Shown piece by piece: positions 19,243 to 26,674 of a DNA stretch of 64,000 bases. Positions within the stretch are counted from its first letter, which is position 1. The number at the start of each line of letters is the position of its first letter. A program made the translations under genes and the position numbers. A model generated the notes under the pieces. It was not told where the DNA came from. It worked only from the letters and a program-made list of their open reading frames with translations, and made no database searches. This DNA comes from CAIJMU01 sp035530275 (GTDB taxonomy: Bacteria; Spirochaetota; Spirochaetia; Treponematales; Rectinemataceae). Location: contig DATKVC010000013.1 in NCBI GenBank assembly GCA_035530275.1, positions 124,001 to 188,000 on the forward strand, read 5' to 3'.

Positions 19243-19890
19243 CTAGTGCTTCGCGGCCTTGCGCGCAGCCGGCTTCTTTGCGACCGCGGCCTTCTTGGTC
19301 GCCGGGGCCTTAGGAGCGGGCTTCTTGACAGCCGCAGGTTTGGCAGCGGGCTTCTTGGCGGCGGACTTGGCCGACTTGGAGCTCTTTGGAGCCTCGGCCT
19401 TGCGGGGACGGCCGGGCTTTCGCTTCTCGCCGGAGGAAGATTCGTGGGCGGGAATGAGGGATTGCACGAAATCCTTGAGTTTAGCCAGCATGCCGAGAAG
19501 TTTCTTGGCATCGGCATCGGATAGCACAGAGGGTCCGGAGCCGAAAAGATTAGCGATTTCCGGCCTGGCCTGGGTCGCAAGCTTGCGGCCCTCGGCGGTA
19601 AGACCAATGCGGCGGATTCGTGCGTCCTTCTGGTCCGCCTTGCGATCGACGAGTCGCTTCTTTTCGAGCGACCCACGAAGCACCATCGCGGTCGTGGAAT
19701 CGGTCTCGAGCACCTGCGCGAGCTCGGCCTGAGAGAGGCCGTCGTGCTCGGCAAGGGCGATAAGGGCCCCATACTGCGCGTAGGTCAAGCCGCGGCCCCG
19801 CAGGCGGGCCTCCGCGGCCCTGCGGGCGCGAACGGATACCGACGTGATTGCCTGAATTGCCTCGAGGATATCTGAATTGCCAGTACTCAT
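19243..19890 (-). CDS. MarR-family regulator with AT-hook and histone-H1-like tail
   Basis: 215 residues in three parts. Residues 1-148 are a normal MarR winged-helix domain: GLSQAELAQVLETDSTTAMVLRGSLEKK is the recognition region and DARIRRIGLTAEGRKL the wing. Residues 156-164 (KRKPGRPRK) are an AT-hook with the GRP core that inserts into the minor groove of AT-rich DNA. Residues 165-215 are almost only Lys, Ala and Pro, with repeated AxKKPAAK/AKKPA units as in eukaryotic and chlamydial histone-H1-like proteins. The tail is basic throughout and would bind DNA without sequence preference. A GGAGAT site lies before the ATG. MarR proteins usually repress their own promoter; a candidate operator overlaps the promoter. 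The fusion is unusual. Confidence 0.9.
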   Translation of the reverse strand: MSTGNSDILEAIQAITSVSVRARRAAEARLRGRGLTYAQYGALIALAEHDGLSQAELAQVLETDSTTAMVLRGSLEKKRLVDRKADQKDARIRRIGLTAEGRKLATQARPEIANLFGSGPSVLSDADAKKLLGMLAKLKDFVQSLIPAHESSSGEKRKPGRPRKAEAPKSSKSAKSAAKKPAAKPAAVKKPAPKAPATKKAAVAKKPAARKAAKH

Positions 19891-19910
19891 GTAAATCTCC
19901 TTTCTCTTTG

Positions 19911-19939
19911 ATGTTATTTGTGATTGTAATAATTGTCAA
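19911..19939 (-). promoter_or_regulatory. Promoter and candidate operator of the MarR gene
   Basis: On the minus strand TTGACA (19939-19934), 17 bp, TAACAT (19916-19911). The -35 region lies in an ATTG-N10-CAAT inverted repeat (19923-19940), in an AT-rich island that would also suit the AT-hook. The spacing to the ATG at 19890 leaves a leader of about 15 nt with GGAGAT. Confidence 0.6.
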
Positions 19940-19984
19940 TGCAAACGGGCGGAAATTCGCAAAAAAAGGCGTCAATTGAAGCGT

Positions 19985-21163
19985 TTATCGCCCATTTCCA
20001 AGGATATCGAGGGCAAAAACGGCGAATTCCACTGCGGCCGCGCCATCCGCGAAAGTCGCGCGCAGGGTGCCCGGCCCTCCTCCCCCCCTGCCGCCCTTTT
20101 CCTTGACGGCCGCGAGCAGTTCGGGCGGAAGAGCCTTCCCGCCCGCGCCTACGACGCCGACGGTCGAAGTTTCGGCCAACGATACGACACCGAACAGCCC
20201 CCCTTCTCGCAAGGCCCTCATGCCTTCGTCTATCCCGTCGGCCCCCGTACCGCCGAGATCGAGGCAAATCGGCGTTTCTTTAGCGGCATGCTCCACCATG
20301 TGGGCGACTAGGGATCCCAGCAGCCGATCGGCCTTCACGGAAGACTCTCTCGACTTCCTAACTAGGCGCTCCGCCCCCTCGGCCAAGGCCTCGGGCGGGG
20401 TGGAGAGCACGCGGCAGGCCGCCGCGACCGAGCGATGGAGCCTGCTATAGTCTTCCAGGGCCCTGCCTCCGGCGCTGAAATGGATCCTGGTCTTACCTTT
20501 GTAGCGTTCTGCCGCGTGGATCTTGAAGATCCTGAGCTCCGAGGCGGAGGCGACATGGGTGCCGCAGCAGGGGCTGAAATCGAGGCCCGCGATCTCCCAG
20601 ATTCGCAGGATCTTTTCTTCACCTGGTGGCGGCCTTCGGAGAGGGAGCGATTCGATGTCCTCGGGAGGACAGAGATGCACCACGAAGGGCCGTGCGTCGG
20701 CGATGGCCATGTTGACCTCGGATTCTACCTCCTCGACGAGGCTCTCGGGGAACTCCGAGGCGTCGACATCGATGGTGGATCTCTCGGCGCCGAGATGGAA
20801 GGAAATAGTTGCTATTCCATGGTTCTTGTAGAGGAAACCTGAAAGGAGGTGCTGGGCGGAATGCTGTTCCGTGTGATCCCGCCTCCGACCCCTGTCGAGA
20901 ACCAGCCTCAGCCGCGTCCCCGGCGCTGACTGGAGGGGAGTCGCGAGCCTATGGATGATGGTGCCGGAAATCTCCAGCACCGATTCGAGGCCCAGACCAT
21001 CGATAGAGCCCAAATCGCAGGGCTGTCCGCCCCCTTCGGGATAGAAAATGGTCCTGTCGAGGACCAGCTCCCGCCCTCCCGCTCCGACATCGACAAGAAC
21101 GGCCTCCGCCTCGTCAAGATCAGGATGGGAATAGTACAGACATTCGGGACCGCCGATGCTCAT
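19985..21163 (-). CDS. Alanyl-tRNA editing protein, AlaX type with DHHA1-like domain
   Basis: 392 residues; removes Ser or Gly wrongly attached to tRNA-Ala. The GG motif (YPEGGGQPCDLG) is followed by the zinc ligands H101 and H105 (in QHSAQHLLSG) and C199/H203 (CCGTHV), so the editing site is complete. The C-terminal 150 residues resemble the DHHA1 domain of long AlaX proteins (GGRGGGGPGTLRATF). Start chosen at 21163 because a promoter sits exactly 7 nt upstream; an in-frame ATG at 21232 would add 23 low-complexity residues. Divergent from the symporter gene. Confidence 0.9.
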   Translation of the reverse strand: MSIGGPECLYYSHPDLDEAEAVLVDVGAGGRELVLDRTIFYPEGGGQPCDLGSIDGLGLESVLEISGTIIHRLATPLQSAPGTRLRLVLDRGRRRDHTEQHSAQHLLSGFLYKNHGIATISFHLGAERSTIDVDASEFPESLVEEVESEVNMAIADARPFVVHLCPPEDIESLPLRRPPPGEEKILRIWEIAGLDFSPCCGTHVASASELRIFKIHAAERYKGKTRIHFSAGGRALEDYSRLHRSVAAACRVLSTPPEALAEGAERLVRKSRESSVKADRLLGSLVAHMVEHAAKETPICLDLGGTGADGIDEGMRALREGGLFGVVSLAETSTVGVVGAGGKALPPELLAAVKEKGGRGGGGPGTLRATFADGAAAVEFAVFALDILGNGR

Positions 21164-21199
21164 CGGTCCGATTGTAGCCGGCCTTTTCGAACCGGGCAA
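21161..21199 (-). promoter_or_regulatory. Promoter giving a leaderless mRNA for the AlaX gene
   Basis: On the minus strand TTGCCC (21199-21194), 17 bp, TACAAT (21176-21171), then 7 nt to the ATG at 21163. No ribosome site is present between them. Confidence 0.65.
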
Positions 21200-21231
21200 G
21201 CTCGAAGCGGAATGAGGGTCGGCCCCTGTCA

Positions 21232-21270
21232 TTGACGGTACTTCCCCCCGCAGGTATCCTCGCGCCTATG
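21232..21270 (+). promoter_or_regulatory. Promoter giving a leaderless mRNA for the symporter gene
   Basis: TTGACG (21232-21237), 17 bp, TATCCT (21255-21260), then 7 nt to the ATG at 21268. The TTG of the -35 box could be mistaken for a start codon in the same frame. Confidence 0.6.
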
Positions 21271-22497
21271 AAGATCTGGCTGAAGTACCTCATCGCCGCC
21301 CTCGTCGGCTCGGCAATCGCCCTCGTCCTCCCCTCCTCCGACGCGGGAGCATCTAGGATCCTGTCGACCATATATGGAATCGCCGTCCACGCCGGCCGCT
21401 ACGCCCTCATCCCCCTGGTCTTCTTCTCCCTCCCCGTGGCCGTCTTCGAACTGAACGAAGACAGGGAATTCTGGAAGGATCTAGGAAGGGCGGCCATATT
21501 TCTTCTCCTTTCCGTCCTGGCCTTCACCTTGCTCGGCGTGCTCGGTGCGGCCATCTTCCATCCCGCCCGCATACCCCTCGTGGCCGACACCGCCGCGGCG
21601 ATCCCCGTCCCCGGCTTGGCCCAATACCTCGACGCGATCTTTCCAGCAAGCGTCTTCGCGACGCTGATCCAGGGAGATTATCTTCTTCCCATCTGTCTCC
21701 TCGCTCTTTTCCTGGGCCTCGCCTTTTCGCACGAAAGGGCTTTGACCAAGCCCGCCATCCTCGTGTTCGACGCGCTCTCCAGGGCTTTCTACCATATAAA
21801 TGCAGTTTTCGCGGAATTCCTCGGTATTCTCATCATCGGAGTTTCGGCCTGGTCCGTCTTCCAACTCCGTTCGGCCCTCCTGGGCGACTACTACCGCCCC
21901 CTCCTCCTCGTCATCGGCGTCGAAACCCTTGTCATGGCACTCGTGATAATACCCTTGATACTTTTCCTTCTCCTCGATCGAAAGAATCCCTATCGTTACC
22001 TCTATGCCATCCTCGGCCCCGCGATCGCCGGCCTCATGTCCGGTGACGCCTATTTTCCCCTGGGTTCCCTGATGAAGCACGTGCGCGAGAGCCTCGGGGT
22101 CAGGCGCAGGGCGAGCGCGATAGCCCTGCCCATGGCTGCGATTTTCGGCCGGGCCGGCACGGTTCTCGTCACGGCGACGACCTTCGTCGTCGTACTGGCG
22201 TCCTATTCGGATCTCGGCCTCTCGGCGGGGACCCTCCTCTGGATACTCGGCGCTGCGCCGTTGATAACCCTCATACTCGGTACGGTTCCGGGGACGGGGA
22301 CGATAACCGCCCTGGTCGCGCTCTCGGCCCTCTACGGCCGCGGCTTCGAGAACGGCTATCTCATCGCCGTGCCCATCGCCCTCCCCTTGTCCGCGGCCGG
22401 GGCCTTCCTGGACATCATCTGGGCGGGTGTCGCCTCCCTGGTCCTCGCCCGCCGCGAAGGCCATGCCAAGGAAAGAGAAGCCCGCTTCTTTATTTAG
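21268..22497 (+). CDS. Sodium/dicarboxylate (DAACS) symporter family protein
   Basis: 409 residues with eight or more hydrophobic helices. Family features are the N-terminal IPLVFFSLPVAVFEL segment, the GTVPGTGTITALVALSALYG stretch in the position of the substrate- and Na-binding hairpin, and the helix-7-like ATTFVVVLASY region. The classical NMDGT motif is not visible, so the substrate may be other than glutamate or C4-dicarboxylates. Inner membrane. The gene has its own promoter and is divergent from the AlaX gene; the next gene has its own promoter 36 bp after the stop. Confidence 0.75.
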   Translation: MKIWLKYLIAALVGSAIALVLPSSDAGASRILSTIYGIAVHAGRYALIPLVFFSLPVAVFELNEDREFWKDLGRAAIFLLLSVLAFTLLGVLGAAIFHPARIPLVADTAAAIPVPGLAQYLDAIFPASVFATLIQGDYLLPICLLALFLGLAFSHERALTKPAILVFDALSRAFYHINAVFAEFLGILIIGVSAWSVFQLRSALLGDYYRPLLLVIGVETLVMALVIIPLILFLLLDRKNPYRYLYAILGPAIAGLMSGDAYFPLGSLMKHVRESLGVRRRASAIALPMAAIFGRAGTVLVTATTFVVVLASYSDLGLSAGTLLWILGAAPLITLILGTVPGTGTITALVALSALYGRGFENGYLIAVPIALPLSAAGAFLDIIWAGVASLVLARREGHAKEREARFFI

Positions 22498-22532
22498 GCG
22501 GGCTCATCCGCCCGCTTCGCGTCGGGGTCGTC

Positions 22533-22571
22533 TTGACGAGCGGATGAGGGCCTTTCTACAATGTAGGCATG
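22533..22571 (+). promoter_or_regulatory. Promoter giving a leaderless mRNA for the EIIA gene
   Basis: TTGACG (22533-22538), 18 bp, TACAAT (22557-22562), then 6 nt to the ATG at 22569. Both boxes match consensus at five of six positions, and no ribosome site lies ahead of the ATG. Confidence 0.7.
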
Positions 22572-23021
22572 AACCTCAAGAACATCCTCCGCGAAGACTC
22601 TATCGCCCTTCACCTCAAAGGCGGGAACAAGGAGGAGATCATAGACGAACTCCTCGTCGCAGCGGCCAAGAGCGGCAAGCTCAAGGATGTCGCCGCGGCT
22701 CGGCGCTCCATCCTCGAACGAGAGCGTCGGATGAGCACGGGAATGAAGCACGGCATCGCCATCCCCCATGGCAAGACCGATGCTGTCGATTCCCTGATCG
22801 CCTGCATCGGCGTCTCCGACAAGGGAGTCGATTTCGATGCCCTCGACCGCGAAACCTGCAGGATCTTCATCCTCACCCTCTCGCCCTCCGACAAGACCGG
22901 TCCCCACCTCCAGTTCCTCGCCGAGGTCAGTCTCCTTTTCCGAAGCGAAGAAAAACGCCAAGCCATCCTCGCGGCAAAGGACGCCTCGGCCGTGCTCAGG
23001 GTCTTCACCGACCAGGAGTAA
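22569..23021 (+). CDS. PTS EIIA (fructose/PtsN-like) protein
   Basis: 150 residues, the size of a single EIIA-Ntr/fructose domain. The phosphorylated His lies in GIAIPHGKTD, with the preceding RRMSTGMKHG block typical of the family. The Ntr type regulates rather than transports; many spirochaetes keep such regulatory PTS parts without full sugar permeases. No PTS permease genes are nearby, which supports a regulatory job. It is monocistronic, between its own promoter and a strong terminator. Confidence 0.88.
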   Translation: MNLKNILREDSIALHLKGGNKEEIIDELLVAAAKSGKLKDVAAARRSILERERRMSTGMKHGIAIPHGKTDAVDSLIACIGVSDKGVDFDALDRETCRIFILTLSPSDKTGPHLQFLAEVSLLFRSEEKRQAILAAKDASAVLRVFTDQE

Positions 23022-23076
23022 GACGAATGGCGCCGCAGCCCTGGTCGTCCGGCCCGGGCCATCGCGGGCATAAGGA

Positions 23077-23114
23077 CAAAAAAACCGCCCCGTTTGCACG
23101 GAGCGGTTTTTTTT
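23077..23114. terminator. Bidirectional intrinsic terminator
   Basis: A 10-position stem (23084-23093 with 23098-23107) has one C-A mismatch and a 4-nt loop, flanked by eight A on the left and eight T on the right. It can end the EIIA transcript on the plus strand and the groES transcript on the minus strand. Confidence 0.92.
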
Positions 23115-23129
23115 GCGACAGCGGAGAGT

Positions 23130-23396
23130 TTAGTCGAGAATGGCGAGGATGTCCTGCATCTTGACGATGAGATGCTCCACGCCGTCGATCTTGACCTGGG
23201 TGCCGGCATACTTGTCGTACATCACCTTGTCGTTCTCCTTCACCTTGATCACGTCGGTGTCGGTGCCTACGGCGACAACCACGCCCTCCTGGGTCTTTTC
23301 CTGGGCGGTCTGGGGAATGATGATTCCGCCCGCGGTCTTCGCCTCGCTCATCTGGACCTTGACGAGGACACGGTCTCCGAGTGGCTTGAGTTTCAT
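23130..23396 (-). CDS. groES: Co-chaperonin GroES
   Basis: 88 residues, a complete Cpn10: LKPLGDRVLVKV at the N-terminus, the mobile loop (SEAKTAGGIIIPQTAQEKTQEG), and DKVMYDKYAGTQVKIDG near the C-terminus. It forms the lid of the GroEL cage in the cytoplasm. A GGAGAG site precedes the ATG. No groEL follows: the gene ends 16 bp before a strong terminator. Separate groES and groEL genes are, as I recall, also the arrangement in treponemes. Confidence 0.97.
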   Translation of the reverse strand: MKLKPLGDRVLVKVQMSEAKTAGGIIIPQTAQEKTQEGVVVAVGTDTDVIKVKENDKVMYDKYAGTQVKIDGVEHLIVKMQDILAILD

Positions 23397-23449
23397 GTGA
23401 CTCTCCTTGAATAAGGTGTGCTGTGTATGGAATTAGTAGAAGCGAGGGA

Positions 23450-23479
23450 AATATACGAAAATCTAGGCTCGAGGGTCAA
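23450..23479 (-). promoter_or_regulatory. Promoter for groES
   Basis: On the minus strand TTGACC (23479-23474), 18 bp, TATATT (23455-23450). The leader of about 47 nt shows no CIRCE-type inverted repeat, so HrcA control is not evident. Confidence 0.65.
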
Positions 23480-23604
23480 GCAAAAGCGAATTGACCTCCT
23501 CCCGCGGCAATCCCGGGATGGCTTTCGCGGGCTCCCGGCATTATCTTGAACTCGAAAGGGCGCATATCTTTCGGACAGACGCCCGCATCACGAGAGGAAT
23601 ACAG

Positions 23605-25560
23605 ATGCCCAAGAGGAAAGATCCCTGGAACCGAAGCCGCAAAACAGGTCCCACCAAACCGCCGTCGCCCAAGGGCGAGCGGAATCCTCTCCTCCCCCTG
23701 GGCCCCGGAGGGACGCAGCTGCGCTTTTCCCTGGGCTACGCCGTCGCCCTCCTCGTCGGGGTGGCTCTTTTCAATTACTTCCTCCTCGGAAGCGATTCGA
23801 CCGTCATTCCCTACTCGGCGTTCAAGGACAAGATCAAGGCGGGAGAGATAAACAAGGTCGAACTCGGGCAGAATTGGGATGTGGGCTGGCTGGCTAAGGC
23901 TCCGGACAAGCCCGCGTCCCGGCCCTCGCCCTTTCTCCAAATGGGAAGCCAGTCGGTTCCGACCGTAAAGACGGCTCCCGTCAACGATCCGACCCTCGTT
24001 CCCCTCCTGGAAGAGAAGAACATCACCTACCAGTCCTCGTCCCGCGAAAGCTCGGGCATGCTGGCCTTCATATTCTCCTGGGTCCTTCCCATCGCCTTCA
24101 TGGTCTTCCTCTGGCGCATCGTCTCGAAGCGCTTCGGAGGGGCGAACTCGAACGTGCTCGCCTTCGGGCAGAACAAGGCCATGATCGTCGCCGAAGGCGA
24201 CATCCCGACGCGCTTTTCCGATGTCGCCGGCGTCGATGAGGCGAAGGAGGAACTCGTCGAGGTTGTCGACTTCCTCAAAAATCCCAAGAAATATACGGAT
24301 ATCGGCGGCAAGATCCCGAAGGGGGTCCTCCTGGTCGGCCCTCCCGGCACGGGGAAGACCCTCCTCGCCCGCGCGGTGGCCGGCGAGGCCGGTGTCAGTT
24401 TCTTCAGGATGAGCGGAGCCGACTTCGTCGAGATGTTCGTCGGCGTCGGAGCCGCGCGGGTGCGCGACCTTTTCAAGCAGGCCCGGGAAAAGGCGCCCTG
24501 CATCATCTTCATCGACGAGCTCGACGCCATCGGGAAGTCGCGCATCGTCGGGCCCATGGGCGGCAACGACGAAAGGGAACAGACCCTCAACCAGCTTCTC
24601 GTAGAAATGGATGGTTTCGACGCGACGAGCGGCCTCATCATCCTCGCCGCTACCAACCGCCCCGACGTCCTCGATCCCGCCCTCCTTCGCGCCGGGCGCT
24701 TCGACCGCCAGGTCCTCGTCGACCGCCCCGACCTCATCGGTCGGGAGGCCATACTCAAGATACACGCCAAGCTGGTCAAGCTCGAATCCAGCGTCGATCT
24801 GGCCAAGGTTGCCCGAGGAACCCCCGGTTTCGTGGGCGCCGACCTGGCCAACATCGTCAATGAGGCGGCCCTCCATGCCGTGCGGCGAGGCCGGAAGAAG
24901 GTACAGGCCTCGGACTTCGACGCCGCCATAGAAAAGGTAGTGGCGGGTCTCGAGAAGAAGAGCCGCGTGATGAATCCGACCGAAAGGGAAACCATCGCCT
25001 GCCACGAGTCGGGCCATGCGGTGGCCGCGGCCTTTACGAAGGGCGCCGACCCCGTCAAAAAGATCTCGATCGTGCCGCGCGGCTTCGGCGCCCTCGGCTA
25101 CACCCTCCAGCTCCCCATCGAGGATCGCTATGTCGTCACCCAGGACGAGCTTCTCGGGCAGATCGACGTCCTCCTCGGCGGCCGTGCGGCGGAGGAACTC
25201 CACTTCGGGAAGATTTCGACGGGAGCGGCCAACGATCTGACGAGGGCTACCGAAATCGCCCGAAAGATGATCGCCGACTATGGAATGTCGGAGCGCTTCC
25301 GCAACATGGCCCTGAATCGCCGCGGTCCCTCGATGATGGGACCGGGGTCCGAGCCGATGCTCGGCCGGGACTATAGCGAAGAAACCCAGCGCTACATCGA
25401 CGAGGAGATAGCCCGCATGATAGCCGAGCGCTATGAAGGCGTGCTCGAGCTCCTGCGCACCCACAAGGCCGTGATAGACGCGGTGACGAGCACTCTCCTC
25501 GAAAAGGAAACGGTCGACGAAGCCGAATTCGTCAACTTACTCTCTTCAACCGCTACCTGA
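23605..25560 (+). CDS. ftsH: ATP-dependent zinc metalloprotease FtsH
   Basis: 651 residues from the ATG at 23605, which has GAGAGGA 7 bases upstream; an in-frame start at 23491 lacks a site. Two membrane helices (about residues 38-58 and 151-172) flank a periplasmic domain. The AAA module has Walker A GPPGTGKT (245-252), Walker B IIFIDELDAIG and the second region of homology ATNRPDVLDPALLRAGRFDRQ. The protease site is H467-E-S-G-H471 with the third ligand in GAANDLTRATEIA. It degrades misfolded or regulatory membrane and cytoplasmic proteins as a hexamer. Complete and normal in length. Confidence 0.97.
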   Translation: MPKRKDPWNRSRKTGPTKPPSPKGERNPLLPLGPGGTQLRFSLGYAVALLVGVALFNYFLLGSDSTVIPYSAFKDKIKAGEINKVELGQNWDVGWLAKAPDKPASRPSPFLQMGSQSVPTVKTAPVNDPTLVPLLEEKNITYQSSSRESSGMLAFIFSWVLPIAFMVFLWRIVSKRFGGANSNVLAFGQNKAMIVAEGDIPTRFSDVAGVDEAKEELVEVVDFLKNPKKYTDIGGKIPKGVLLVGPPGTGKTLLARAVAGEAGVSFFRMSGADFVEMFVGVGAARVRDLFKQAREKAPCIIFIDELDAIGKSRIVGPMGGNDEREQTLNQLLVEMDGFDATSGLIILAATNRPDVLDPALLRAGRFDRQVLVDRPDLIGREAILKIHAKLVKLESSVDLAKVARGTPGFVGADLANIVNEAALHAVRRGRKKVQASDFDAAIEKVVAGLEKKSRVMNPTERETIACHESGHAVAAAFTKGADPVKKISIVPRGFGALGYTLQLPIEDRYVVTQDELLGQIDVLLGGRAAEELHFGKISTGAANDLTRATEIARKMIADYGMSERFRNMALNRRGPSMMGPGSEPMLGRDYSEETQRYIDEEIARMIAERYEGVLELLRTHKAVIDAVTSTLLEKETVDEAEFVNLLSSTAT

Positions 25561-25571
25561 GTCGGGATATG

Positions 25572-25658
25572 TGACATTTGTACAAGGTAATGTCATATTG
25601 ACCGAGGCAAGGCGGAAAAGGTATTCTCCCTTTGTTGACAGAATGTTAAGTAATGTCA
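25572..25658 (+). promoter_or_regulatory. fabH promoter bracketed by two inverted repeats
   Basis: Promoter TTGACC (25598-25603), 18 bp, TATTCT (25622-25627). Just upstream is TGACATT-N10-AATGTCA (25572-25595), with an inner 8-bp palindrome TTGTACAA. Just downstream is TGACA-N13-TGTCA (25636-25658), which reaches the ribosome site AGGAGG. The repeated TGACA/TGTCA arms suggest one dimeric regulator binding twice. Confidence 0.6.
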
Positions 25659-25671
25659 GCAGGAGGCTTCT

Positions 25672-26649
25672 ATGTCCGTCCTCATCAGATCCGTTGGTGT
25701 CCATATCCCCGAACGCAGGATTACCAACGACGAACTCGGCAAAATGGTCGATACTACCGACGAATGGATCCGCTCGCACACCGGCATTGGCGCACGGCAC
25801 CTGGCGGCCGACGGGATGCTCACAAGCGATATCGCGGCCGACGCGGCGAAAAAGGCCCTCGCCAAGGCCGGTGTCTCTCCGAAGGAGCTCGATTTCATTC
25901 TCGTCGCCACGGCGACCCCTGATTTTCTCGGCTTTCCTTCCACCGCCTGCATCGTCCAGGACAAGATCGGCGCCCATGGCTGCGCGGCCTTCGACATCAC
26001 GGCGGGTTGCACGGGCTTCATCTACGGACTTGAAATAGCCTCGAACATGCTCACGGCGCGCAGGGGCCATCACGCCCTCGTCATCGGGGCCGAGACCCTT
26101 TCCCGCGTCACCGACTGGACAGACCGCGCGACCTGCGTCCTCTTCGGAGACGGCGCCGGGGCAGTCGTCCTCTCCAATATCGAAGAAGGCGGTCGCGGCG
26201 TCCTCAAGACGATTCTCGGAGCCGACGGCGGCGGAGCGATGGACCTCTACCTCAAGCAGGCCGAAAGGACAAAGTCCTTTGAAAGGGCGCCGGCCATGGT
26301 GCCGAGCGTCATCATGAACGGCAAGAACGTCTACAATTTCGCCGTCAAATCGATCACGGTGCTGATCGAGCGCATCATGCACCTCTCGATGTACCGCCTC
26401 GAGGACTTCGCCTGGATAATCCCCCACCAGGCTAACGCGAGGATCGTGCAGGCTGCGGCCAAGAGGCTCGGCATCCCCGAAGAGCGCTTTTACATGAACA
26501 TGGAGGAGTACGCCAACACCTCGGCGGCGAGCATTCCCATCGTCCTCGGCGAGATGGAAGAAAAGGGTCTCCTCAAGCGAGGCGACCTCCTCATGCTCCT
26601 CGGATTCGGCGCCGGCCTCACCTTCGGAGGCTCGGTCATCAGATGGTAA
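25672..26649 (+). CDS. fabH: Beta-ketoacyl-ACP synthase III
   Basis: 325 residues. Condenses acetyl-CoA (or a branched primer) with malonyl-ACP to start fatty acid synthesis. The catalytic triad is complete: C113 in TAGCTGF, His in IIPHQAN and Asn in EYANTSAA. The N-terminal TDEWIRSHTGI and C-terminal GFGAGLTFGGSVIRW blocks are typical. An AGGAGG site precedes the ATG at 25672. It is the first gene of an operon fabH-fabF-fabZ-fabV-rsmE. Confidence 0.96.
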   Translation: MSVLIRSVGVHIPERRITNDELGKMVDTTDEWIRSHTGIGARHLAADGMLTSDIAADAAKKALAKAGVSPKELDFILVATATPDFLGFPSTACIVQDKIGAHGCAAFDITAGCTGFIYGLEIASNMLTARRGHHALVIGAETLSRVTDWTDRATCVLFGDGAGAVVLSNIEEGGRGVLKTILGADGGGAMDLYLKQAERTKSFERAPAMVPSVIMNGKNVYNFAVKSITVLIERIMHLSMYRLEDFAWIIPHQANARIVQAAAKRLGIPEERFYMNMEEYANTSAASIPIVLGEMEEKGLLKRGDLLMLLGFGAGLTFGGSVIRW

Positions 26650-26674
26650 GCGGTGTAAGGATGGAGGAAAGACG

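Noticed and set aside
21163..21232. Longer AlaX form from the ATG at 21232
   Set aside because: The added 23 residues are low in complexity, and the promoter 7 nt before 21163 supports the shorter form.
23476..25464. Open minus-strand frame of about 660 codons opposite ftsH
   Set aside because: It is a shadow of ftsH, which has every family motif; GC-rich codons leave few stops in the antisense frame. The same holds for the long antisense frames opposite 42375-44345, 15288-16925 and 288-1244.
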